A stretch of 64,000 nt of DNA from CALKYB01 sp964510575 (lineage in GTDB: Bacteria > Bdellovibrionota_C > UBA2361 > SZUA-149 > CALKYB01), in assembly GCA_964510575.1 (NCBI GenBank), contig CAZECN010000006.1, forward strand, positions 1-64,000. The letters are read 5' to 3'. Under the pieces are notes generated by a model. That model was not told where the DNA came from and ran no database searches. It worked only from the letters and a program-made list of their open reading frames with translations. Position 1 is the stretch's first letter. Each line of letters begins with the position of its first letter. The position numbers and the translations under genes are program-made. Shown here piece by piece: positions 6,359 to 15,101 of this stretch.

Positions 6359-8608
6359 TTAGTCCTTGATCGCGCGAGCAACGACAGTCAAATCATCCTC
6401 TACAGCTTTTCGACGCCATTTGATCAAGGTTGGAGTAGTCATACCTTGAGGCAATGGTCGTGACGGATCTACCAGGTCACGTGTGCACTCAAGAGCTACG
6501 TGATCGTTGTTACCTGCCGGGCTTAGACTTTCATCACCCTGCTGAACAGCGATCAATGCAGCAACTTCCTGAAGCATAGCTTCTACGAACTCTTTATTCA
6601 CAACTCCCCAGTACAACCAGTTCCGGATAATCATAACAGAAATTCGGATCGTCGCTTGATCCTCCATCAATCCAATATCCAAAAGGTTAGGAATTTTACT
6701 GCATCCGACGCCTTGCATCCAACGCGCTACGTAGCCAAGAATCGACTGTAGGTTGGTTTTTACCTCTGTTGCGATTTCCTCTGCTGTAAGTTGATCTGAA
6801 CTCACCAGCACTGGCATCATTATCTCTTCCAGTTTAGGTGGGCTATGGTTCAACTTCTTGAAGATCATCTTCTGAGTTGCAACAACATCCCGGTCAAAGT
6901 AATGCGTAGCATGAAGGACAGACGCGCTAGGCGAAGGCACCCATGCTGTATTGGCACCGCCTTCAAGTTGTGCTCCTTTGACTTCCAACATTTGGAGCAT
7001 CTCGTCGGGCATCGCCCACATACCTTTACCGATCTGTGAACAACCGTGATACAGTCCCGCCCAACAGTTGGCTCTCTCATACTCCCTCATCCACTCGGAC
7101 TTTTGCTGCACAGCCTTTGGAGCAAATATACCCATTCGAATAGCCTGGGCAATTTTACTTCCTGTGCGATCCAAAAAGCCAGTGTTAATGAACACGAGGC
7201 TTTTGCGGAATACATACATAACCGCACGGAGGTTTTGAGTGGTAAACTCTTCCTCATCCATTACACCGACTTGAATAGTGTATGGAGTGAGTCCGAATAA
7301 CTTCTCGAGACGCCGGTGGAGGCTTTCCATCATAATTGCTTCTGCCAGATTACAAGTTTTCGGCAACACAATTACAATTTTCCTAGCTTCACTGTTTCGG
7401 TAAACTCCATTACCACGGATATCATGGGCACCGTTAATAACGGCTACCACTTGATCCTGGATAAACTGCGGAGTTTCTGACCCGTTGATTGTAACTAAAC
7501 CGCAATCAATATGGCTACCACTACTCCGAGTTAAACCAAGGGTTCGCCCTTTGAGAACTGCAGGCTGACCATCAGCCCCGGTATAGGGGGTGTCAGGATT
7601 AAGCCTTCGGGTAAACCGCTTTCCTCCAGGCCGCTCGACCAGCACACTAGCATTACCCAGTGTAACATTAAGGCCATTGCGATACATCGAAACCTGTTCA
7701 ACAGCTGTTGCAGCTGCTGCAGCGTCTTCACAGTCTTTGATTGTGGTACCGGTGCTTTCCAGGATAACGTCTCGGATTCCAGCCGGGTGGTAATTGATAT
7801 CAGGATTGTGCTCGGGGTCGAGCACTATCTGTATCTTCAGACCATGTCGAGTCAGTATCAAACTGAGCGGATTTTTAGCCTTGCCGGTAAATCCAACAAA
7901 CTGCGAGCCATCTTCCAGACTTCGTTTGACTACTTTAGCTTTACTGTCATCTCCTGAGACAGATTCGTTAACTTCCAACTTAAGCTGAAAACCATCAGCT
8001 TTTTTTATTACCTTAAAACCAACGACTTCTTCCCATTTTCCGTCCTTGATCGGTGTCCAGAGGTTCATCTTTGTATGACAGAACCCGAATACCGCTGTTC
8101 CGCGAACAGGGTTATGAGAATCAAAGCTCGGTGCCAGCTCTCCCGCCTTAGGAATAACATCCGTCGCATACAGAGCACCAAGTAACGACACGAACCGGGC
8201 GTTAAGAGCATTGAGAAGAAGCTGCAGGTTGTCCTGCGGCACAACTAACTGAGAACTCGCCATACTCGCAAGCTCGTCGTCAACTGCTCCTGCCTCAACA
8301 TTAAAGTCTTTGTTTGGCGGATCCGTGATAAAGCCTACTGCTTTCGCTGCGGCAAGCATGTCTTCACCGTCTGGTACTTTTCCCAGAATTCGCTGAGACT
8401 TGTGGTAAGAATTCCAAAATTCTTGCTCAGCTTCCCTGGTCAACAGGCAGTTCCTGTTTTCCATCGTATAGGTCAAGGTTAAATCAGCTATCGCTGACAT
8501 AACCGTTGCCATATCCAGCCCAAGACCCGGTAAGGCCTCTTTGGTTAAAAAGCGATAGTAACCTTCGTCGAATCCAACAGATCCGCTTTTCTGAGTAGTG
8601 TCCGCCAT
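6359..8608 (-). CDS. glcB: Malate synthase G
   Basis: Condenses glyoxylate with acetyl-CoA to malate in the glyoxylate pathway. The 749-aa length is typical of the G isoform. Recognisable blocks: RNGLNVTLGNASV, KGRTLGLTRSSGSHIDC (active-site Arg region), VGVMDEEEFTTQNL (metal-binding acidic residues), FINTGFLDRTG, MWAMPDEM, GANTAWVPSPSASVLHATHY, and GLMEDQATIRIS, whose Asp corresponds to the catalytic base. GGAGAAG lies seven bases before the ATG at 8608. No isocitrate lyase is nearby; the closest neighbour is the unassigned FAH-like gene. The N-terminal 30 residues differ from the better-known homologues. Transcription may be modulated by the leader hairpin at 8681-8720. Confidence 0.95.
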   Translation of the reverse strand: MADTTQKSGSVGFDEGYYRFLTKEALPGLGLDMATVMSAIADLTLTYTMENRNCLLTREAEQEFWNSYHKSQRILGKVPDGEDMLAAAKAVGFITDPPNKDFNVEAGAVDDELASMASSQLVVPQDNLQLLLNALNARFVSLLGALYATDVIPKAGELAPSFDSHNPVRGTAVFGFCHTKMNLWTPIKDGKWEEVVGFKVIKKADGFQLKLEVNESVSGDDSKAKVVKRSLEDGSQFVGFTGKAKNPLSLILTRHGLKIQIVLDPEHNPDINYHPAGIRDVILESTGTTIKDCEDAAAAATAVEQVSMYRNGLNVTLGNASVLVERPGGKRFTRRLNPDTPYTGADGQPAVLKGRTLGLTRSSGSHIDCGLVTINGSETPQFIQDQVVAVINGAHDIRGNGVYRNSEARKIVIVLPKTCNLAEAIMMESLHRRLEKLFGLTPYTIQVGVMDEEEFTTQNLRAVMYVFRKSLVFINTGFLDRTGSKIAQAIRMGIFAPKAVQQKSEWMREYERANCWAGLYHGCSQIGKGMWAMPDEMLQMLEVKGAQLEGGANTAWVPSPSASVLHATHYFDRDVVATQKMIFKKLNHSPPKLEEIMMPVLVSSDQLTAEEIATEVKTNLQSILGYVARWMQGVGCSKIPNLLDIGLMEDQATIRISVMIIRNWLYWGVVNKEFVEAMLQEVAALIAVQQGDESLSPAGNNDHVALECTRDLVDPSRPLPQGMTTPTLIKWRRKAVEDDLTVVARAIKD

Positions 8609-9118
8609 TATGGCTTCTCCAATTTAGTTTAAGTTTCCCTCGAAATGAGGGTTGAGTTTTACAAATGGTCAAAAACAATAGACCAGGTGCCTTGAAAGAT
8701 TACTCTCAAGGCACAAGGTCAAAAAATATTAACTCTTGCTACCCAATATAAAAGAAAAATGACTCCGCAAACTCACTCCCAAAGGTTCAGGGGTGAAAAA
8801 CAACTAGAAGCTGTAGGTTACTAAGTCGAGAAAAAAGAACTAAAAATAGACATTCAAAGCTACTATACGCTCCCAATCTTTTCAACAGACCCTCAGTAAG
8901 TCCGGCAAACACCTCAGAGCCGATCCCAAGCGGTATTGATCTAACTTTAAATTAGTTAACCAACTAAAACGTTTGAAACTATTTTAGTAAATAACCGTTT
9001 TCACCCTTAGAGATGGCTTTCAGCCGTTTAAATCGGAGGACAATTACAGGTTAGGTAGGGCCATTTTTAGGAATATTGGGCTGGAAATTGAGGGGCTAGA
9101 GGGTTGCTCCGCTAATCG
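8609..9118. other. Malate synthase leader and non-coding stretch
   Basis: No gene seen. The part next to glcB contains a long hairpin (8681-8720). Confidence 0.4.
8681..8720 (-). promoter_or_regulatory. Leader hairpin upstream of malate synthase
   Basis: Arms GACC-xx-GTGCCTTGA and its complement form a 15-bp stem with two adjacent mismatches and a 10-nt loop, about 70-110 bases ahead of the glcB start. On the minus strand it is followed by TATTGTTTTTG, so it could act as an attenuator or an upstream terminator. Confidence 0.45.
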
Positions 9119-9859
9119 CTAGACCTGTGGGATTTTCTTTAGACTAGTCGCAACAATCTCGCTGGTGGCATCAAGCATTTTACTTTTAGCTTCAGCACTC
9201 TCAGGAAGAACCTTGTCCAATGTTTTTCCTAATAAGGAAGAGCCAGACACACCTCCCACTGCAGCCAGGGTTCCCGCTGCCATAGAGTTTGAAAGTTCCA
9301 TAACATCAAGCTTTCCCTCATTAATGATTTGTTGGGACGCATTATAAGCACCAGAGGATGCGCTTCCTTTTGCCATGCCAGGCAGAATCTTTCCCATTCC
9401 GACAGCATGAACACCAACTTTAACTGCGGCAGCTGAAGCCGCGAGGCCTCCTACAGTCTGTGACCCAACTTTTTTAAGGTCCATTTCCTCTCCGCACAAT
9501 TTTTGAAGTCCAGCTTCGGTTGCACCTGAAACTAACGAGCCTGCCACTATTGCACCAGGCCCTGTGGTTGAGGCAACAATTCCAGTCGTCGTCCCGGCTA
9601 GAGCCGGAGCAACCGCTCTAACAGGAGTGTCGCACGCCAAATGCTCTGCTGTATCTGCCACAAACTCAGCTCCAGCCTTTATAACGGAGCCAACCTTGGC
9701 CAGAAGCCCTTCTCGATCAGAGCGCGGGGTCTGAAGTTGATCAAATTTGGATTTCCTCGCAGGCGCTTCTCTAACCCACTGAGCTGTTCTTGGCTTGGCA
9801 GCAGACTGCTTCTGGGTAAAAGACTTCACGGAGTTGTCGTTAGATATTTCTGCTCCCAT
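9119..9859 (-). CDS. Hypothetical Ala/Gly-rich protein, resembles pre-toxin hydrophobic regions
   Basis: Unrecognised 246-aa protein. The first 55 residues are polar and basic (SFTQKQSAAKPRTAQW). From about 58 to 215 the sequence is rich in Gly, Ala, Ser and Val, in blocks such as ALAGTTTGIVASTTGPGAIV and GGLAASAAAVKVGVHAVG. The segment SGAYNASQQIINEGKLDV followed by SMAAGTLAAVGGVSGSSLLG resembles the glycine-rich hydrophobic stretches found ahead of toxin domains in polymorphic toxins, but no toxin domain follows; the protein ends after 30 helical residues. No signal peptide. No strong ribosome site is visible. Isolated on both sides by more than 500 bp of non-coding DNA. Confidence 0.6.
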   Translation of the reverse strand: MGAEISNDNSVKSFTQKQSAAKPRTAQWVREAPARKSKFDQLQTPRSDREGLLAKVGSVIKAGAEFVADTAEHLACDTPVRAVAPALAGTTTGIVASTTGPGAIVAGSLVSGATEAGLQKLCGEEMDLKKVGSQTVGGLAASAAAVKVGVHAVGMGKILPGMAKGSASSGAYNASQQIINEGKLDVMELSNSMAAGTLAAVGGVSGSSLLGKTLDKVLPESAEAKSKMLDATSEIVATSLKKIPQV

Positions 9860-10200
9860 TCTTACTGATCACCGCATAAAATTAGTTAAAACCATTAGAG
9901 CCGGGGCTCTCTGATTGTTATGCCAGATATAGCTAAAAGTTGACCTAATTTTGCGAAATTTGCTCTCCCATTCCAAACTAAAAACTACAGCTATAAACCA
10001 CTAAATTAGTTGAAGATATTAACCGGTCAGGAGTCCTGGAGAAGGGAGAGATAAAGGGAAGGCAAAGAAATCCTGTTCTGGCTATCTGGGATAAGCTCTG
10101 AAGAGTTTTAGGGTACCAACACCACGATCCTCTTCAAAGACAAGAAAACGTGCATCCTTTGAGTGGATATCAACCAAATCAACTTAACGGTCCCCGTTTA
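9860..10200. other. Non-coding stretch with a possible coding remnant
   Basis: No intact gene. A short startless reading frame on the minus strand (10082-10183) looks protein-like and adjoins the distal end of the tRNA-Thr array. Confidence 0.4.
10082..10183 (-). pseudogene. Startless 33-codon remnant next to the tRNA-Thr array
   Basis: The frame reads VDLVDIHSKDARFLVFEEDR and continues GVGTLKLFRAYPR to a TAG. Composition is ordinary protein, but there is a stop codon just upstream and no start codon in frame, so it is probably the tail of a lost gene. I do not recognise the family. Confidence 0.3.
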
Positions 10201-10371
10201 CCAAGGAAGTGCTCTAATAAATTTCTATAGGTAAGGAANNNNNNNNNNNNNNNNNNNNNNNNNNNNNNNNNNNNNNNNNNNNNNNNNNNNNNNNNNNNNN
10301 NNNNNNNNNNNNNNNNNNNNNNNNNNNNNNNNNNNNNNGAAGTGCTCTAATAAATTTCTATAGGTAAGGAA
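10199..10371 (-). repeat. tRNA-Thr-derived 30-bp tandem array with an assembly gap
   Basis: Just past the 3' end of tRNA-Thr (minus strand) a 30-bp unit recurs on both sides of the 100-N gap. Each unit combines TTCCTTACC, an exact complement of the tRNA anticodon-loop/3'-stem GGTAAGGAA; an AT-rich stretch TATAGAAATTTAT; and TAGAGCACTTC, a copy of the D-arm to anticodon-stem segment. The most distal copy (10199-10217) extends the tRNA match to 19 nt, TAGAGCACTTCCTTGGTAA, reaching into the anticodon loop. The visible spacer part is identical in both copies. Copy number is hidden by the gap. Confidence 0.88.
10239..10338. other. Scaffold gap (100 N) inside the tRNA-Thr array
   Basis: Exactly 100 N placeholder. 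The left contig ends with GGTAAGGAA and the right begins with GAAGTGCTC, so both edges are the same 30-bp unit. Confidence 0.97.
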
Positions 10372-10378
10372 CTTAAAA

Positions 10379-10453
<75 letters not shown>

Positions 10454-10466
10454 GTTTGGGAACGCC

Positions 10467-10472
10467 TTTATA
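10467..10472 (-). promoter_or_regulatory. Probable -10 box of tRNA-Thr
   Basis: TATAAA lies 14 bp ahead of the tRNA 5' end and is followed by the GC-rich discriminator GGCG, usual for stable-RNA promoters. The -35 region 17 bp upstream (TTTTAA) is weak. Confidence 0.4.
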
Positions 10473-10593
10473 GTAGATTGGAAAGAAATTTAAAATGCCC
10501 GCTATTTAGGCACTGTTTTAGTGCGCTGTAAGTCCAGTTTGAGGGAGTCTGACCGAATTGTGTGCCTAATCAGAAAAACATCCCTGGTTTCAT

Positions 10594-10905
10594 TTATGAA
10601 GTAGACGCAATTGTTAATTCCGAAACATATTCAAGTTTCGTTTGAACCGACTCATCCTGTGAAATTGGTTTCCCAGTTGTAAAATATTCAAACTTAAGTG
10701 CAGCTGCATTTAAAGCATCCTCTGGTTTAAGCTCATGTTTACGACAAACTTCTATGATCACCGCGGCGAACTCCCAGTTCTCATAATACAATTTTCTCAT
10801 GAGGGAGCGAAAATAGGATGGCTGTTTGCTTCCTGAATCTACAGTGTTGTGAACAAGCTCTGTTGAAGCAACTGAAGTCGTCGGGTGTGAAATATTTAAC
10901 TTCAT
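10594..10905 (-). CDS. Hypothetical protein, 103 aa
   Basis: Unrecognised. The first 33 residues are polar and low in structure; the part from MRKLYYENWEFAAVIIEVCR to LNAAALKFEYF looks like a compact helical domain, so translation could also begin at that internal Met (residue 36). The best ribosome site (AAGAGG) serves an ATG 13 bases upstream in another frame, which would make a 45-aa product overlapping this one. The start of the main frame is therefore uncertain. It lies upstream of tRNA-Thr on the same strand. Confidence 0.5.
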   Translation of the reverse strand: MKLNISHPTTSVASTELVHNTVDSGSKQPSYFRSLMRKLYYENWEFAAVIIEVCRKHELKPEDALNAAALKFEYFTTGKPISQDESVQTKLEYVSELTIASTS

Positions 10906-11439
10906 ATTCGTTATCCATTTTAAAACCTCTTTGAAGATTAAAAAAATAAAACGCCTATAGGCAAGAGGTCAGAAACCCTCAAACCGGACTTTAAACTTTT
11001 AGAAATTTTTTAAAGATCGGCTCACCCATCAACAGTAGGAAAGAATTCCAAAATCAGGGTGCTAATAGACCTCTATGGAAAAAGCCCTTAGAAATAGCTA
11101 TTCCCTACTATATTATTGTGCGTTTTTAAAGTGTCGATTTACCAGAGCAGTCTTAGCAATACTCTCTTGGCTCTGTCGGCTTTTCTAGTTCCGAAAAATT
11201 TCTTGGGCTAGTTTAAATAACATCCTGTTATTACTAAACTTATACTAAAGGTCTTATAGCTTAACTTCTCCCTAGCAACTAGATTCAGCCCTCCAGTACG
11301 GGTAAAATAAAAATATCAGTTTTTTTATCTGGTTTTAGCAATGGATTAGAATACCAGGCACAAAATAACAGCGCCTAATTCCAATATTTCTCATCCAAAG
11401 CAAGTGTGAATTTTTTTAGTTTTTACCGGTATCTATCCC
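10906..11439. other. Intergenic region upstream of the beta-helix gene
   Basis: About 530 bp between divergent genes; nothing recognised beyond AT-rich DNA that may hold both promoters. Confidence 0.35.
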
Positions 11440-14400
11440 ATGAAAATTTTCTCCTTATTCCTGAGCCTAGTTGCCTCTGTTGTACTTAACTTAGTGTTTC
11501 ACTTTTCTGCATCGGCTCAGGGAGACATAGACCTCTCACGACTTCAAGGTTCCTCAACAGCAGGAGCAACTGAAACCCCAACAATTTCTGAAAACAATGG
11601 CACTCCTTCAACGGGTTGTCAGATAGACAGAATAAATTCTCTCCTATCCCAGAATGAGCGCACCGGATTCGGTGGTGACGCTACAGGAGGTGCCGAGGCA
11701 CAAAATTTTAGTGAAGTAACTACCACAGCTGACAGTGGCGAAGGCTCTCTACGTCAAGCCCTCAGCCAAGAAGGGCCAGTGTGGATTACGTTCAGTAAAG
11801 CCCTATATGGGGAAACTATTTCTCTACGAACTCCACTCAATATTGAATCCTCGGCCGTAACTATTGATGGTAGAGGTGAAGCAGGCGAGATGGCTAACAT
11901 CACTATTTCCTCAGCACAGGGAAGATCTTCTAGTGTTATAAACCTTAGCGGCGGAAATACACTTATTCATGGAATCACAATTACAGGTTCCTCCACGGGA
12001 ACAACTGATGGCATTGCAATTTCTGGAGGAGAAGACTACTGGCTTGATCATATAACATTTAGGAACTTTGGAGCCGGCGAAGGAGTCACTGTCGTCTCTA
12101 GTTCTCAGACGGGGGTTCAAATAGGTGCAGGTGCCACAACAGCTAATTTTATTTCACTATCAAATATCAAGGCTGAAAATACGCCAAATAGCATTCAACT
12201 TAGCTCTTCAACTTCAGGCGAAACTTTACTTTCTGTTTTCAATAGCAGCCTCTCTTCGGTAAAAGTAGGAGCGGGAAGTAGAACTCATCTCTTCAACAAT
12301 CATTTTCAGAACTTCCAGTCCCAAGCTATAATATCAACCGCTGGTTCAATAGTAGTAGCTGAAAATAATTTAATCTCCGGCAAAGGGGATCAGCTTACAA
12401 CTGGAGCTTCAGGAACAATTCTCTCGATAGGAAACGAATTTGCCGATGGAGCAAGAGACTTTGGTTCCATTAGTCCGGCCGAGGAAGAGCCTTTTGATAT
12501 TTCCTATCCTTTCAATCTTCTAGCGTCTGAGAAAGTAGTTAATCATGTGAAAGAAAACGCTGGTGCAGAGAATGCTTCCGGCTCCCTTGAAGTTTGCGCC
12601 CAGCAAACCACAAAATCAGGCGGATTTGGCTCTACTGGAACGACCTTTGATTTCAACTCGATTAAGGGGGGAGCGACCTTAGATGACGCTTTAGCTCTTG
12701 ATCAGGAGAGTTTCGATTTAATCTTTAGTGCTACTGAGCAAATTAACTCAACCAATGCTCTGATTACATTTGGATTCACTCAGCCTGCCAACGCCAAGCT
12801 TGTTTGGGGTCCAGAGAATGGAACTCTTAGTAATGCTCCCTCTCCTGAACAAAACAAAAGTACACACACAATTGCATTAAACGGTCTCCAACCTGGACAA
12901 GCTTATGTTTACCGAATTGAGGGAACAAACAATTCAGGAGACCAAGTTCGATCACGAAAGTTCAGTTTTACCACTGGACAAACTGGACAACAGGGGCAAG
13001 ATACAACCCCTGAAACTCTAAGAGGCGAGAACAGTGCCGGATTTCAAAATGCTCCTCGAGTAACTTTTGGCGATGATATGCCAGCGAGCTTTGAAGGTGA
13101 AACTTCGCAACTCTCTTCCAGTGCCAACTCAGGTTCTGAGTTAGCAAGAAATGATTTCGTCTTTAGTGACGAGAGTGGCTTCGAACCCACATTACCATCG
13201 GCCAATGAAAATGAAGCCGGTACATCCTTTAGTGCTTCCTCAGAGTTTTCTGAAGAAAACCTAGAGATCCCTGGAAACAATTCTCAATTTGAATTTTCTG
13301 CCAACGCAGGCACTTCGACTCTCCCAGGACTTCCTCCTGCTGCCGGAACTGTTGCTGGCACTGCTGGAGCAGCTGTTCAACTCGCTTTTCCGGGCGCTGA
13401 AGGCTTTGGCAATCAAGCTGCTGGTGGAAGAGGAGGACAAGTCGTCTACGTGGATAACCTTAAGGATGATGGGGGTGGTTCACTTAGAGAGGCTTTGGAA
13501 ACAACTGGAGCTAGAACCATTATATTTAGAACTTCTGGAACGATCGCTCTAGATTCTACTTTAGAAATCACTCAACCTTTTCTAACCATCGCTGGTCAAT
13601 CTGCTCCTGGTGGAGGAATTATGCTTAGGCACAACGAAAACTCCAACTTCGAAGGTGCTCTAATTCGAGTAGATACCAATGATGTTATTGTTCGGCATAT
13701 TAGACTGAGAAGAGGTGCAACTGAGGATAGCTCTTGCTGCGGAAAAAACATTGAATTCGGTCCAGCTGCGGAAAATGTTATTATCGACCATGTTTCAATG
13801 AGCTGGACCAGAGGAGATCAGATCGCTCTTGAGTCTGGAAGAAATATTACAATTCAAAACTCGATAATTTCTGAAAGCCTTCCTGTCATGGAGCAGCCTA
13901 TAAATCCAAACAGAGAAGAAGAAGGGCCTGACGCTGATGGGCCTCAAACCGAAACTCTTGAAAGCGGTGCAGATACATTAACTCGCAACTTACCTACAGC
14001 TCCTGAAGGTGTGAGCTTAATCAGAAATCTTTTTGCTCAAAGCGTAAACCAAAATCCTGAGCTTCTAGCCAATCAAAGTGGCGCTGCTCAGTTGATTAAT
14101 AACCTTGTTTTCAATTCCTGTGGGATAGCAAGAATTGGGGGAGTAAGTTCTTCTCCTCAAACATTATCAGCTGCAGAGCCCAGTGAAGATGGCAGAATTG
14201 CTGTATCAGGAAGCCAACCTCAGGTTAGTTCTAACTCCAGCGCGAGTTTTGATATCTTCGGAAACGTAGATTTAACTGGTTGCACAACTGGCGCTAAGTC
14301 CTTGATGATTGAAAGCGGCGCAAGAACTCAGCTCCAAGGAAACCAATTGGATGGCGAAGCTCAAGGCGGGGGAGAAGAAGCTCCTAGTCTAACTGCTGGA

Positions 14401-14973
14401 GCAGCTCCTTTTTCTTATATTCCAACAAGTGAATTGGAAGAAAAGCTACTGGCTACTGTTGGGGCAACACTTCCAAAAAGAGATGCTGCTGACACAAGAC
14501 TCATCGAGGGAATTCGTTTGGATCTAACCAAAGCAATCACCAATCCAGAAGAAGTAGGAGGCTTTCCTGAGCTTGAAGGCGAAAGTGCATATTTGGATAC
14601 GGACCGAGATGGTATGCCTGACGACTGGGAAATCACAACAGGTCTTAACCCTGAAAGCGATGCTGATGCGAATCTGGATCCTGACAACGATGGATATACT
14701 AACCTTGAAGAGTTCTTGAACGGAACGTTACCGGACTCCGCGGCTCTTCCTGGAGAAACTGCAGTAGTTATCGAAGAGACTGTAGACCCTGATATTCAGT
14801 CCACATTGGGCTTAGAAGCAACAGAAGAGGAACAAGCTGAAAATCCTGAAGGGGAAGATGAAATTAGCTCTGCAGAAAACGAAGTCTCTTTAGACGAAGA
14901 AACTGAAAGCCCTGCCAGTGGAGAAGACGCTCCACCTGAAGGTGCAACACAACTACAAAGAAGCAACAATTAA
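11440..14973 (+). CDS. Large secreted protein with two pectate-lyase-like beta-helix regions
   Basis: A signal peptide (about 1-27, ending SASAQG) opens this 1177-aa protein. Residues about 75-320 hold a first parallel beta-helix with pectate-lyase-type features: SGEGSLRQAL, ITFSKALYGETI, TIDGRGE, then YWLDHITFRNFG. A fibronectin-III-like segment follows near 425-515 (LQPGQAYVYRIEGTNNSG). A second copy starts near 650: FPGAEGFGNQAAGGRGGQVV, DGGGSLREALE, LTIAGQSAPGGGI, IIDHVSMSWTRGDQIAL. Near the C-terminus is a calcium-binding DTDRDGMPDDWEITTGLNP repeat of the thrombospondin type 3 kind, then an acidic, disordered tail. It may bind or cleave polygalacturonate-like glycans; catalytic residues were not verified. 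Stands alone, followed by the MetA-like barrel. Confidence 0.85.
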   Translation: MKIFSLFLSLVASVVLNLVFHFSASAQGDIDLSRLQGSSTAGATETPTISENNGTPSTGCQIDRINSLLSQNERTGFGGDATGGAEAQNFSEVTTTADSGEGSLRQALSQEGPVWITFSKALYGETISLRTPLNIESSAVTIDGRGEAGEMANITISSAQGRSSSVINLSGGNTLIHGITITGSSTGTTDGIAISGGEDYWLDHITFRNFGAGEGVTVVSSSQTGVQIGAGATTANFISLSNIKAENTPNSIQLSSSTSGETLLSVFNSSLSSVKVGAGSRTHLFNNHFQNFQSQAIISTAGSIVVAENNLISGKGDQLTTGASGTILSIGNEFADGARDFGSISPAEEEPFDISYPFNLLASEKVVNHVKENAGAENASGSLEVCAQQTTKSGGFGSTGTTFDFNSIKGGATLDDALALDQESFDLIFSATEQINSTNALITFGFTQPANAKLVWGPENGTLSNAPSPEQNKSTHTIALNGLQPGQAYVYRIEGTNNSGDQVRSRKFSFTTGQTGQQGQDTTPETLRGENSAGFQNAPRVTFGDDMPASFEGETSQLSSSANSGSELARNDFVFSDESGFEPTLPSANENEAGTSFSASSEFSEENLEIPGNNSQFEFSANAGTSTLPGLPPAAGTVAGTAGAAVQLAFPGAEGFGNQAAGGRGGQVVYVDNLKDDGGGSLREALETTGARTIIFRTSGTIALDSTLEITQPFLTIAGQSAPGGGIMLRHNENSNFEGALIRVDTNDVIVRHIRLRRGATEDSSCCGKNIEFGPAAENVIIDHVSMSWTRGDQIALESGRNITIQNSIISESLPVMEQPINPNREEEGPDADGPQTETLESGADTLTRNLPTAPEGVSLIRNLFAQSVNQNPELLANQSGAAQLINNLVFNSCGIARIGGVSSSPQTLSAAEPSEDGRIAVSGSQPQVSSNSSASFDIFGNVDLTGCTTGAKSLMIESGARTQLQGNQLDGEAQGGGEEAPSLTAGAAPFSYIPTSELEEKLLATVGATLPKRDAADTRLIEGIRLDLTKAITNPEEVGGFPELEGESAYLDTDRDGMPDDWEITTGLNPESDADANLDPDNDGYTNLEEFLNGTLPDSAALPGETAVVIEETVDPDIQSTLGLEATEEEQAENPEGEDEISSAENEVSLDEETESPASGEDAPPEGATQLQRSNN

Positions 14974-15101
14974 GCATTCTAGGGCTTTAATCTAACCCTT
15001 AGTTAAAACATAATTAATAGCGAAAGTCGGATTTGACCATTGGCTGAACTCGGCCTATTGTCCGCGCAACTTGGTAATACAAAACCCCTTTTTGCGTCTC
15101 A

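Noticed and set aside
10199..10371. CRISPR-like 30-bp repeats
   Set aside because: The AT-rich spacer portion is the same in both copies, so it is a plain tandem repeat.
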